Part shown: positions 54,228 to 63,198 of the stretch, piece by piece
Numbering within the stretch: the stretch's first letter is position 1
How the letters are laid out: each line of letters opens with the position of its first letter
Assembly: GCF_900112105.1 (NCBI RefSeq)
Contig: NZ_FOKV01000001.1
Location: forward strand, 1-64,000
Source of the DNA: Zunongwangia mangrovi
GTDB taxonomy: Bacteria; Bacteroidota; Bacteroidia; Flavobacteriales; Flavobacteriaceae
Direction: 5' to 3'
DNA: 64,000 bases
The notes under the pieces: generated by a model
Seen by the model: only the letters and a program-made list of their open reading frames with translations
What the model was told of the DNA's origin: nothing
Databases searched by the model: none
Translations under genes and position numbers: made by a program

Positions 54228-56399
54228 TTATAGATGTTCTTTTATAAAGTTTGTCATTTTTGTATAGAGATGTAATCTGGTATTTCCGCCATAGATACCG
54301 TGATTCTTATCGGGGTAAATTGCCCAATCAAATTGCTTGTTCGCCTGGATAAGTGCTTCAACCATTCGCATGGTATTTTGAAGATGCACGTTATCATCAC
54401 CACCACCATGTACAATTAAAAAGTCTCCTTTTAATTTATCTACATGATTAATTGGTGAATTTTCATCGTAACCAGAAGCATTTTCCTGCGGTGTGGTCAT
54501 AAAACGCTCAGTATAGATCGTATCATAAAATCTCCAGCTGGTTACCGGCGCTACAGCAATTGCCATAGCAAAAGTATCACTACCTTTTAAAATTGCGTTA
54601 GACGCCATAAACCCACCAAAGCTCCATCCCCAAATCCCTATTCTATCAGCATCGATATAATCCAGCTTTCCTAGTTTTTGAGCTGCAGCGATCTGATCTT
54701 CCAATTCGTATTTCCCTAACTCATTTTGAGTTACCTTCTTGAAATCTGCTCCTTTAAAACCAGTTCCTCTACCATCTACACAAGCAATAATATATCCCTG
54801 ATCGGCTAACAACTGATACCAATATTCGTTAGTATTGAAGTAAGAATTAGAAACCGACTGGGAGCCAGGCCCCGAATATTGGAACATTAATAACGGATAT
54901 TCCTTAGATTCATCAAAATCTGAAGGCTTGATCGTCCACATATTTAGTTCGTTCCCATTCACCTGAAGTGTAGATAACTCTTTTGGAGAGAAATGATAAG
55001 GTTTTTCAATATCCAGTAAATCGCTATTATCTTTTATCTCACGAACTAATTTTCCATTTTTCGCTAAATGAAGCGTGTACTCCATAGGAGTTTCAGTACT
55101 GGTAAAAGCATTGATAAAATATGTAAAATCAGCACTAAAATCGGCATTATTCATCCCGGTTTTTTCGGTGAGTCTTTTTTTACTTTTCCCGTTGGTTTTT
55201 ATTGAATAAACATCGCGGTTTACACTGCCGTTTTCGGTGCTTTGATAAAACAAGCGATCACTTTTCTTGTCGTAACCATAGTAATTGGTCACTTCCCAAT
55301 TTCCTGTGGTTACTTGTCGCTTCAGCTTTCCATCTTCAGCATATAAATAAATATGATTAAAACCATCACGTTCACTGGTCCAGATAAAGCTATTATCTTC
55401 TAAAAAGGTTAGATTATCTGTCACATCAACGTAAGCTTCGTCCTTTTCAGTAAGAATAACTTCTGCAGTATTATCTTCAGCATTCACAAAAAGAAGATCT
55501 AATTGATTTTGATGCCTGTTTAACACTTGAGCGCTTAAGATATAATCTTTATTGGTCCATTTAATTCTTGGAATATAAAAATCTGAATAATCACCAAGAT
55601 CGATTTTCTGAGTTTCTTCGGTTGCTACATCATACATATGAAGTGATACCTTAGAATTTGCTTCACCCGCTTTTGGATATTTAAAAACCTGCTCGCTAGG
55701 ATAAAGATCACTACCAAAAATATCCATAGAAAACTCTGGCACTTCAGTTTCGTCTAATCTTAAAAAAGCGATCTTATCGCCTTTAGCATTCCATTCGAAT
55801 GCTCTTACAAAACCAAGCTCTTCTTCGTAAACCCAATCAGTAATTCCGTTGATTATACTATTGATCTTACCATCTTTGGTGATCTGTTTCTCGGTTTTTT
55901 CAGCAACATTGTAGATGTAAATATTGTTCTCGAAAACATAAGCCAGTTTCGAATTGTCTGGAGAAAATGTTGGTTCCTGAAATTTCTTATCGCTAAGCTT
56001 GTTAAGTTTTTTAGAATTTACATCGAAAATATAGAATATCGCCTTAGAAGACCTACGATAAATTGGCTGAGGATCTGTAGCTAGTAAGATCTTAGATTCG
56101 TCGTCGCTTAAGCTGAAACTTTGAAATTTATCCAGATCCTTAAGATCTTTCGTATCTACCAGCGTGCGGGTTTGCTCCCCGGTTTTGTAACTATAAACAT
56201 CGATGCTAGAATTGCCGGTATCTGGATCGTGATTAAGTACCACATATTCGACACCATTTTTAAGAGATTGTAGGGATTGTAAATGTTGCTGACTAAATTT
56301 TCCGCTCCATATTTCTTCAAGCGTAATATTCTTTTCCTGGGAAGTCGCAACAGAAGCTGCTATCGTCATAAGCAGAACTAAGATTTTTGAGAACCTCAT
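54228..56399 (-). CDS. dipeptidyl peptidase IV-like S9B peptidase
   Basis: The 723-residue exopeptidase removes N-terminal dipeptides, commonly after proline. It has a signal peptide (LVLLMTIAASVATSQ), an eight-bladed beta-propeller (about 60-470) and an alpha/beta-hydrolase domain. The nucleophile Ser is in GIWGWSFGGFMAS near residue 592, Asp in HGGGDDNVH near 666 and His in DKNHGIYGG near 700. It is the first gene of a cluster with the peptide transporter and a thioredoxin-like gene. Confidence 0.93.
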   Translation of the reverse strand: MRFSKILVLLMTIAASVATSQEKNITLEEIWSGKFSQQHLQSLQSLKNGVEYVVLNHDPDTGNSSIDVYSYKTGEQTRTLVDTKDLKDLDKFQSFSLSDDESKILLATDPQPIYRRSSKAIFYIFDVNSKKLNKLSDKKFQEPTFSPDNSKLAYVFENNIYIYNVAEKTEKQITKDGKINSIINGITDWVYEEELGFVRAFEWNAKGDKIAFLRLDETEVPEFSMDIFGSDLYPSEQVFKYPKAGEANSKVSLHMYDVATEETQKIDLGDYSDFYIPRIKWTNKDYILSAQVLNRHQNQLDLLFVNAEDNTAEVILTEKDEAYVDVTDNLTFLEDNSFIWTSERDGFNHIYLYAEDGKLKRQVTTGNWEVTNYYGYDKKSDRLFYQSTENGSVNRDVYSIKTNGKSKKRLTEKTGMNNADFSADFTYFINAFTSTETPMEYTLHLAKNGKLVREIKDNSDLLDIEKPYHFSPKELSTLQVNGNELNMWTIKPSDFDESKEYPLLMFQYSGPGSQSVSNSYFNTNEYWYQLLADQGYIIACVDGRGTGFKGADFKKVTQNELGKYELEDQIAAAQKLGKLDYIDADRIGIWGWSFGGFMASNAILKGSDTFAMAIAVAPVTSWRFYDTIYTERFMTTPQENASGYDENSPINHVDKLKGDFLIVHGGGDDNVHLQNTMRMVEALIQANKQFDWAIYPDKNHGIYGGNTRLHLYTKMTNFIKEHL

Positions 56400-56558
56400 T
56401 AAATTCTATAAAAATTTTATTGCAGGCCAAGTTTACTAAATTTTGATGAGAAAGCCGGCCGAAGACCTGTTAAATACTAACAATTTGTTAAAGGTATTTT
56501 CAACATCTTTAAACCTGGCATTAAAATTAATGTCTTATCTGCAACCAAATAACAATTG

Positions 56559-56566
56559 TATCTTTG
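56559..56566 (+). promoter_or_regulatory. candidate -7 element of the HMG-CoA reductase gene
   Basis: TATCTTTG fits TAnnTTTG and lies 23 bases before the chosen start. No clear TTG lies 17 to 23 bases upstream. Confidence 0.45.
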
Positions 56567-56589
56567 TAAAGAAACTATTACGAAATTTC

Positions 56590-57906
56590 ATGAAGGAACC
56601 AATTTCTGGCTTTTCGAAGCTAACGAAAGAAGAAAAGATTCACTGGTTAACTAAGACCTATCTGAATGACGATCCTAAGGCTGTAGAAGTTTTGAAGCAG
56701 TACTGGAATAAAGACGAAAAATTACAACAATTACACGACGAGTTTACTGAAAATACGATCTCTAATTACTATTTACCCTTTGGGATCGCTCCTAATTTTT
56801 TAATTAACAACGAGCTATTTGCCATCCCAATGGCGATCGAAGAAAGTTCTGTTATCGCTGCGGCGAGTAAAGCAGCTAAATTTTGGGGCAGTCGAGGCGG
56901 CTTTAAAACTGAAGTGATCGATACAGTAAAAGTCGGGCAGGTACATTTTATTTATAAGGGAAGTGAAGAAAAATTAGAGCTGTTTTTTAACGAATTAGAG
57001 CCTAAACTTAGAAAAGCTGCTGCGCCTATCACTAAAAATATGGAGCAACGCGGTGGCGGAATTAAAAGCATAGAGCTAAGAGAGCGCACTACTGAAGTTG
57101 AAAATTACTACCAGTTGCACTGCCATTTTGAAACTGTAGACAGTATGGGCGCTAATTTTATAAATAGCTGCCTTGAAAAATTTGCTGAAGTTCTTGAAAA
57201 CGAAGCTGCGATCTGGGAAGATTTTAATGATGAAGAGCGCAATATCGAGATCGTAATGAGTATTCTTTCGAACTACGTTCCAGAATGTATCGTTCGTGCT
57301 GAAGTTTCCTGCTCGCTCGAAGACCTATCTGATGACGCCAATTTCAGCGGAGAGCATTTTGCTGAAAAGTTTTTAAGAGCAATAAAGATCGCCGAAACCG
57401 AACCTTTTAGGGCCGTTACCCATAATAAAGGAATAATGAACGGTATCGATGCGGTTGTATTGGCTACAGGGAACGACTTTAGAGCCATTGAAGCCGGTGT
57501 TCATGCCTATGCTGCAAAAGATGGGCAGTATTCCAGTTTAACGCATGCAAAAGTTGAAGACGGTATCTTTAAATTTTGGATTGAAGTTCCTTTAGCTTTA
57601 GGAACCGTTGGCGGTTTGACAAGTCTACATCCCCTGGTAAAACTTGCTATGGAAATGCTAGGCCAACCAAACGCCAGAAAATTGATGGAAATCGTCGCCG
57701 TAGCAGGTTTGGCTCAGAATTTTGCCGCTGTAAAATCTTTGATCACTACCGGCATCCAGAAAGGCCATATGAAGATGCATTTAATGAATATTCTTAATCA
57801 GCATAATGCGACTTTGGAAGAAAAAGAAAAACTAATCGAATATTACAAAACCAATGTGGTTTCTCATAGCGATGTTGCTGTGCAACTTGAAAAACTTAGA
57901 CGATGA
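56590..57906 (+). CDS. hydroxymethylglutaryl-CoA reductase, degradative-type (class II)
   Basis: This enzyme interconverts HMG-CoA and mevalonate; in flavobacteria it serves isoprenoid synthesis. The 438-residue protein shows the class II marks: Glu in AIEESSVIAAASKAAKFW, Lys and Asp in HNKGIMNGIDAVVLATGND, and the C-terminal His in KGHMKMHLMNIL. The start at 56590 follows a -7 element and gives the family's normal beginning (MKEPISGFSKL); a longer in-frame version of 487 residues would overlap that promoter. The stop overlaps the next gene by 4 bases. Confidence 0.93.
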   Translation: MKEPISGFSKLTKEEKIHWLTKTYLNDDPKAVEVLKQYWNKDEKLQQLHDEFTENTISNYYLPFGIAPNFLINNELFAIPMAIEESSVIAAASKAAKFWGSRGGFKTEVIDTVKVGQVHFIYKGSEEKLELFFNELEPKLRKAAAPITKNMEQRGGGIKSIELRERTTEVENYYQLHCHFETVDSMGANFINSCLEKFAEVLENEAAIWEDFNDEERNIEIVMSILSNYVPECIVRAEVSCSLEDLSDDANFSGEHFAEKFLRAIKIAETEPFRAVTHNKGIMNGIDAVVLATGNDFRAIEAGVHAYAAKDGQYSSLTHAKVEDGIFKFWIEVPLALGTVGGLTSLHPLVKLAMEMLGQPNARKLMEIVAVAGLAQNFAAVKSLITTGIQKGHMKMHLMNILNQHNATLEEKEKLIEYYKTNVVSHSDVAVQLEKLRR

Positions 57907-58826
57907 GATTTTATAGCCACGGAAAACTTTTAATTACTGCAGAATATGCAGTTTTAGATGGCGCACAGGCCTTATGTCTTCCTACGAAAAAAGGTCAGTT
58001 TTTAAATGTTGAAGAAAATTCTTCAGGATCAATAAAATGGATCAGTAAAGACGAAAACGGCGAGATTTGGTTTCAGGATGAGTTTAAGAAAGATTCCTTT
58101 GGAATACGATCAACTTCAGAAGAAAACATTTCAGGGAAAAATGCTGAAATATCGCAACGTTGTATCCAAATTTTAACCGCTGCGGAAGAATTATCTGGTT
58201 TAAATCTTTTTGAGAAAGGTTATACAATCGAAACCGAATTAGAGTTTAAACGGGAATGGGGACTAGGCACATCTTCAACCTTGATAAATAATATTTCACA
58301 ATGGCTGGCTATTGATCCTTATGTTTTACTGAATAAAACTTTTGGAGGAAGCGGCTATGATATTGCCTGCGCTAAAGCCGACGGCCCTATTACTTACGAG
58401 CGAACAAAAGAGACTCAGATTTCACTAAAATCGCCTTTTGATCCAGAATTTTCAGATCACATCTACTTTGTTTATCTAAATCAGAAACAGAACAGTAGAG
58501 AAGGTATAGCGCATTACAGAAATCAAGAAGATACACATCGGGAAATTTTAATCGAAAAAGTATCCAATATCACGCAGCAGATCATTAAATGCGAAAGTCT
58601 GGCTGAATTTGAATTACTCGTTGATATTCATGAAAGTTTAATCGCAAAAACAATAAATCTCCCTAAAGTAAAGCATAAGCATTTCGCCGATTTCACAGGA
58701 AGCATTAAAAGTCTTGGTGCCTGGGGAGGCGATTTTGTGATGGTTACAAGTAAAGAAGATCCTACCGCTTACTTTAAAGAAAAAGGATTTGAAATTGTGA
58801 TCCCATATTCAGAAATGGTCTTATAA
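57903..58826 (+). CDS. GYDIA-family GHMP kinase (mevalonate-pathway type)
   Basis: The 307-residue protein has the GHMP kinase layout: an N-terminal SHGKLLITAEYAVLDGAQAL, the ATP-binding glycine-rich loop in EWGLGTSSTLINN (about 118-130), the family-naming GGSGYDIACAKA near 150, and a C-terminal GAWGGDFVMV. It overlaps the HMG-CoA reductase gene by 4 bases, which points to a mevalonate or phosphomevalonate kinase role, but the exact substrate is not fixed by sequence alone. Confidence 0.88.
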   Translation: MRFYSHGKLLITAEYAVLDGAQALCLPTKKGQFLNVEENSSGSIKWISKDENGEIWFQDEFKKDSFGIRSTSEENISGKNAEISQRCIQILTAAEELSGLNLFEKGYTIETELEFKREWGLGTSSTLINNISQWLAIDPYVLLNKTFGGSGYDIACAKADGPITYERTKETQISLKSPFDPEFSDHIYFVYLNQKQNSREGIAHYRNQEDTHREILIEKVSNITQQIIKCESLAEFELLVDIHESLIAKTINLPKVKHKHFADFTGSIKSLGAWGGDFVMVTSKEDPTAYFKEKGFEIVIPYSEMVL

Positions 58827-58890
58827 ATTTTACTTCTAAAAATAGTATCAGAAATTATACAAAATCAAAAACTGGAGATTTGCAGAAATA

Positions 58891-58920
58891 AAAAAAGCCA
58901 CTCGATCGAGTGGCTTTTTT
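58891..58920. terminator. bidirectional terminator between the GHMP kinase and PPIase genes
   Basis: A perfect 30-base palindrome (arm AAAAAAGCCACTCGA) with A and T tails on both sides. It serves the convergent plus and minus genes. Confidence 0.9.
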
Positions 58921-58939
58921 TATTATTTATATCTAAATC

Positions 58940-61048
58940 CTAGTAAAACTTAGCTCTTTTATCTTCGATCTCGGCTTTAGATTTTAAAGCTTCAAACGCC
59001 CTGCTGTTCGCCATTTGACGACGGCTACTGGTTTCCTGTTGTGCAAATGGTTTGTAAGAATCTAACTCGGGAGCTTCGCTCTTACTTACTAATTCTACAA
59101 CATAAACACCTTTATCTCCTACGATTGGTTTACTAGTTTCACCAACCTCTAAAGCATAAACAGCTCCTACAACTTCTGGCTCGCTACCTGCACCTGCAAG
59201 TGTTGGAGAACTTAAGTTTACAGCATTTGCAGTTTGAACGATCTTATCTTGTTTTTCTGCAACCTGATCTACAGTTGTTCCAGAGATCTTTTCTTTGATC
59301 ATTTCAGCTTTCTTCTGCTTAGTAAGAATTGGAATAACTTCAGAAGAGGCATCTTCTGGGCTCATTAATCCTTTTTTCTTCTTAGCAGTGATTTGCGCTA
59401 CGATATAGCCAGCCGGAGTATCAAAACGCTTAACATCACCTACTTTTGCATCTTCTTCAAAAGCCCACTGTACAACTCTTCGTTGTTGCCCAACTCCTGG
59501 AATATTTTCGTCTAAAGCTTTTACATCACGTACGGTACGAATTCTATAATCTGCAGACTTCGCTTCTTCTGTAAAGTCTCCTTCACCGGCTGCGATTTCG
59601 AATTTAGTAACCTCGTTAAAAAGTTTGTTTCTTGTACCTTCTGTAGCTTCGATCTCTCTAGATACGGTAGCAATTTTAACTGCTTTTTCTCTTTCTGTTT
59701 GTTCTTCGATATAGATTACATGGTAACCAAAATCTGTTTTTACAACACCTACTGTTCCTTCGTTATTATTTAAAACGAAATCATCGAAAGTTGGCACCAT
59801 CATACCCGGTCTAAAGTAACCAAGATCACCAGAATTTTGTGCAGCAGAAGGATCATCAGAAAATTCTGTTGCAAGCTCACCAATCTTAGATTTATTACTT
59901 CTAACTACACCAGCTAAACTATCTGCTAACTGCTTTGCTGCTTCCTCTGTACGAGTACCGCCAGCCTGAGCTCCCTGATATCCTAATAAAATATGGCTTG
60001 CTTTTATAGAATCTGGGATTTGCTTAGTCTCTACTAATTTGCTTAACTTCCAGTATCCATTTTCTTCGTAAGGACCGTGAACTTCTCCTTCTTCAAGATT
60101 GAATAATTCATCAGCAAATTCTTTTGGAAGTTGATTTTTAAATCTGAAGGTTACAGGCTGAGTTAGATCTGAATTAGAATTTACAAATTCCTGATCGTCT
60201 GAAGTTGAATTGAACCCGGCAATAGTATCGTTAGATTTAGAAACCGAGTTATACTCAACTCTATCTTCTAATAATTCGCTTAAAGAAGCCTTAGCCTCTT
60301 CTTTATCTTCTGGAGAAGGCTCTTCACTAAAAATAACATACTGGATATTACGAGCTGCTTCAGTTTCGAATTTCGCTTTATGGTTATCTACGTATTCTTT
60401 AATTTCAGATTTTGAAACTTCAACTTCATCATCTGAAATTGAAGAAAAAGGAACCTGAACATAACGAAGATCCATCGTATTATTTTGCAAGTGATAAGCT
60501 TGTTTTCCTTCAGTTAAGGTTGCTCCTACACCAGTACGAATCATATTCGCATAGATATTTTGAGCAGCAGATTCTGAAAGACCTTCTTCATAGCTTAACC
60601 ATTGCTGATACATTTGTGGAGAAGTTTGCTTTAAACTAGCCACATATTCTTTTACTCGATTTTCATCGAACATTCCAGCTTCGTTAGTAAACTGAGGGTT
60701 TTGAGACATTTGAGCTCTCATCATTTGTCTTACCTGCGCCTGCTCTGCTCTAATCCCAAGTTCTTCTACCTGCTCTTCAACAATAATTTGATTTAGTTGT
60801 TGATCCCAAACACGATTTACGGCCTGAGTAGTAGAAATATTACCACGCATATTTTGCTGATAAGCTTCTACCTGACGGGCAAATTCTTCCCGGCTGATCT
60901 CCTCTCCATTTACAGTAGCAATAGAGTTATCTTTACCGCTAAAGCCACCACTTCTAATCACATCGGCCAGAACAAATGCAAACAATGCCAATGCAATAAT
61001 TAAAATTAAGAAAACAGAACGTTGTCTGATTTTATTTAATACTGCCAT
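58940..61048 (-). CDS. PpiD/SurA-type periplasmic peptidylprolyl isomerase
   Basis: The 702-residue protein has an N-terminal membrane anchor (about 11-31), a SurA_N-like chaperone region (about 40-330) and a parvulin rotamase domain (about 345-445; SIKASHILLGY, DPSAAQNSGDLGYFRPGMMV and FGYHVIYI). A second, more diverged parvulin-like stretch follows. It helps fold outer-membrane proteins. A 96-base gap separates it from the CNNM/CBS gene upstream. Confidence 0.88.
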   Translation of the reverse strand: MAVLNKIRQRSVFLILIIALALFAFVLADVIRSGGFSGKDNSIATVNGEEISREEFARQVEAYQQNMRGNISTTQAVNRVWDQQLNQIIVEEQVEELGIRAEQAQVRQMMRAQMSQNPQFTNEAGMFDENRVKEYVASLKQTSPQMYQQWLSYEEGLSESAAQNIYANMIRTGVGATLTEGKQAYHLQNNTMDLRYVQVPFSSISDDEVEVSKSEIKEYVDNHKAKFETEAARNIQYVIFSEEPSPEDKEEAKASLSELLEDRVEYNSVSKSNDTIAGFNSTSDDQEFVNSNSDLTQPVTFRFKNQLPKEFADELFNLEEGEVHGPYEENGYWKLSKLVETKQIPDSIKASHILLGYQGAQAGGTRTEEAAKQLADSLAGVVRSNKSKIGELATEFSDDPSAAQNSGDLGYFRPGMMVPTFDDFVLNNNEGTVGVVKTDFGYHVIYIEEQTEREKAVKIATVSREIEATEGTRNKLFNEVTKFEIAAGEGDFTEEAKSADYRIRTVRDVKALDENIPGVGQQRRVVQWAFEEDAKVGDVKRFDTPAGYIVAQITAKKKKGLMSPEDASSEVIPILTKQKKAEMIKEKISGTTVDQVAEKQDKIVQTANAVNLSSPTLAGAGSEPEVVGAVYALEVGETSKPIVGDKGVYVVELVSKSEAPELDSYKPFAQQETSSRRQMANSRAFEALKSKAEIEDKRAKFY

Positions 61049-61144
61049 TTTTAGATATAATTTATCAAAATATAGTGGGCGAAAATAGTGTTTTTAGGCT
61101 AATTATAAAACTTATAATTAGCAAAATCTTAACTTTTTAACGCT

Positions 61145-62434
61145 TTAATCTTCTGGCTTGATTTTAAGCTCTACAAGATCGATTTTTGTATTGGAAACAT
61201 CGAGGATCGTAAACTCGAATTCATCGATTCGAACCACCTCGTTTTGCTGCGGAATTTCTTCAGTGTGATTCACTATAAAACCGCCCAGGGTTTCATAATT
61301 TTCACCGGTAGGAATATTTAAACGATAGGCTTCATTGATATAATCGACTTCTACTCTTGCTGAAAATTTAAAATGCTCGTCACTAATTTTTTCATCCACC
61401 AAAATAGGTGAATCATGCTCATCTTCGATCTCTCCAAATAATTCTTCAACAATATCTTCTATCGTCATCATTCCGCTCGTACCACCATATTCGTCAATAA
61501 CTACGGCAATACTTTTACGCTTTTTGATCAATACATTAAGCACATCTTTTACCCACATTGTCTCCGGGACAAAAATCACGGGTAATAAGATAGATTTTAT
61601 AGATTCTGGCTTTTTGAAAAGTTCAAATGAATGCACATAACCTATAATATCATCGATCGTATCGTTATAAATCAATATTTTAGAAAGACCCGTTTCAGTA
61701 AAAGTTTTTACCAGGTCTCCTGGCTCTTCATCCTGGTTTACGGCGATGATTTCAGTTCTAGGGATCATTACTTCTCTAGCCTTAATATCGGCAAACTGAA
61801 GCGCATTTTGAAAAATCTGAATTTCGGAGTCTACTTCATCTTCTTCCTCTACGGTTTCCATTTGCTCACTAATAAAATTCCCTAATTCAATTTTACTGAA
61901 AGCAAGCTGAACTTCATCTCCATCAGTTTTAAAGAAACGTTTCAGGATCATATCTGAAATCCATATCACGAAAGAAGAAATAAAACTGAATAACAAATAA
62001 AAAAGATAGGCCGGCACCGCAAAAAATTTCAGCATGGTATTCGCATAGATCTGAAAGAATACCTTCGGAAGAAATTCGGCCGTCACCAAAATAAGCAGTG
62101 TAGAAAGCACTGTTTGAGTTACCAGACTAAGATCGGTCACCAAATAATTCAATATTGCATTATTTACAGGCTGAATTTCGGTTAACCATGCCATGATCAA
62201 ATCACCCATATAAAAACCATATACAACAAGAGCGATATTATTGCCTACCAACATGGCAGCAATAAACTTTGAAGGTTTTTTAGTAAGACGTTTTAAAACT
62301 TTAGCTAAAAAATCGTTTTGAAGTTTCTCTATTTCAATATAGATCTTGTTTGAAGATACATAGGCGATCTCCATACCCGAAAAGAATGCGGAAAGTAATA
62401 ATGAAAAAATAATGACGATGACCTCTGCACTCAT
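61145..62434 (-). CDS. CNNM/CBS-domain (hemolysin-family) membrane protein
   Basis: The 429-residue protein has an N-terminal CNNM membrane domain (about 1-190; SAFFSGMEIAYVSSNK), a pair of CBS domains (about 205-330; REVMIPRTEIIAVNQDEE and VVIDEYGGTSGMMTIEDIVE) and a C-terminal CorC/HlyC domain (about 345-425). Members are linked to magnesium or cobalt transport and the older name hemolysin is misleading. The gliding-motility protein GldE belongs to the same superfamily, but no gld gene is adjacent to support that name. It overlaps the small upstream gene by one base. Confidence 0.87.
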   Translation of the reverse strand: MSAEVIVIIFSLLLSAFFSGMEIAYVSSNKIYIEIEKLQNDFLAKVLKRLTKKPSKFIAAMLVGNNIALVVYGFYMGDLIMAWLTEIQPVNNAILNYLVTDLSLVTQTVLSTLLILVTAEFLPKVFFQIYANTMLKFFAVPAYLFYLLFSFISSFVIWISDMILKRFFKTDGDEVQLAFSKIELGNFISEQMETVEEEDEVDSEIQIFQNALQFADIKAREVMIPRTEIIAVNQDEEPGDLVKTFTETGLSKILIYNDTIDDIIGYVHSFELFKKPESIKSILLPVIFVPETMWVKDVLNVLIKKRKSIAVVIDEYGGTSGMMTIEDIVEELFGEIEDEHDSPILVDEKISDEHFKFSARVEVDYINEAYRLNIPTGENYETLGGFIVNHTEEIPQQNEVVRIDEFEFTILDVSNTKIDLVELKIKPED

Positions 62435-62634
62435 TATTTCTTTTCTTTTTGTCTTTTTTCAAGCTTCCGACGAAAATTTCTTTTGAAGAAAAACATGAAA
62501 ATGGCCATTGAGGCAAGAAATATAAAAATGTACGCTCTACTGCGTTCGGTATCCCAAATTGCAAAAGTTTCGAAAATAAAGAAACCTCCAATTATTAAAT
62601 ACGCATACTCGAAATACCTGAAATATTTTGTCAT
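62434..62634 (-). CDS. small two-helix membrane protein, function unknown
   Basis: The 66-residue protein has two membrane segments (about 8-26 and 34-50) and a strongly basic tail (KRNFRRKLEKRQKEKK). No family is recognised. Its start overlaps the lptC stop by 4 bases and its stop overlaps the CNNM/CBS gene by one base, which makes it a real, translationally coupled member of this operon. Confidence 0.75.
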   Translation of the reverse strand: MTKYFRYFEYAYLIIGGFFIFETFAIWDTERSRAYIFIFLASMAIFMFFFKRNFRRKLEKRQKEKK

Positions 62635-63197
62635 TTTTCTGACTCGTCTATGTTTTGAATTCCGCTATTGGTTCTAAAGTTGAATTTATCGAAATTTTGA
62701 TTGGAATCAAAACCCATTCCTTCATTAAAAGAACCATCTGGAAATTTAATCTGATTTTCACGATCTGTGAACACCCAACTTTGATTTTGATCCCAGTAAA
62801 GTTGATCGCCTTTTAACTGTGTACTATCTGATGTAAGAATAACTACATTCCCTCGAAGATCTACCAGACCTGTGCCGCTATACACAATACCATAATCTGC
62901 TACCACCGTACTTTTCTCATCATCTTCACCAAAAAATTCGATATACACACCTTCTGGAAATTCCCGATAAGGAAAATCTTTATTCTCGTAATCGAACATT
63001 TTGGAACTTTGAAGCGTAGCAACCACTCGCCCAGAATCGGTATATTTTAATAGAATACCTTTAGCAACTCCTGCCGGGGCATCTGCAGGGTTTTGAAGTG
63101 CTCTAACCTCATTTAAATTACCCTCACATGAAAAAAGCATTGTCACGCCGATAAGCGTGACAATGCCTTGTATTATTTCACGATATGTGATTCTCAT
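62631..63197 (-). CDS. lptC: LPS export ABC transporter periplasmic protein LptC
   Basis: LptC anchors the lipopolysaccharide bridge to the inner membrane. The 188-residue protein has a lipoprotein-like signal (IIQGIVTLIGVTMLFSC) followed by the LptC/OstA-like beta-jellyroll (LQSSKMFDYENKDFPYREFP, FTDRENQIKFPDGSFNEGMG). The start at 63197 (ATG one base after the TPR stop) gives the intact signal; a longer upstream in-frame start overlaps the TPR gene. A strong hairpin with a U tail lies inside codons 11 to 23, so the gene can be blocked at its first codons. Confidence 0.87.
   Translation of the reverse strand: MRITYREIIQGIVTLIGVTMLFSCEGNLNEVRALQNPADAPAGVAKGILLKYTDSGRVVATLQSSKMFDYENKDFPYREFPEGVYIEFFGEDDEKSTVVADYGIVYSGTGLVDLRGNVVILTSDSTQLKGDQLYWDQNQSWVFTDRENQIKFPDGSFNEGMGFDSNQNFDKFNFRTNSGIQNIDESEK
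63137..63166 (-). terminator. terminator-like hairpin inside the 5' end of lptC
   Basis: A perfect 12-base-pair stem (GCATTGTCACGC with GCGTGACAATGC) and a 6-base loop are followed on the coding strand by TTTTTT. This is a full intrinsic-terminator shape lying within the signal-peptide codons of lptC, about 32 bases after the TPR stop. Confidence 0.7.
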
Positions 63198-63198
63198 A

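Noticed and set aside
56443-56589. A 49-residue N-terminal extension of HMG-CoA reductase
   Set aside because: The family start fits at 56590 and a promoter element lies within the extension.
61145-62434. Naming the CNNM/CBS protein gldE
   Set aside because: No other gliding-motility gene is next to it and the superfamily is broad; the safer name is kept.
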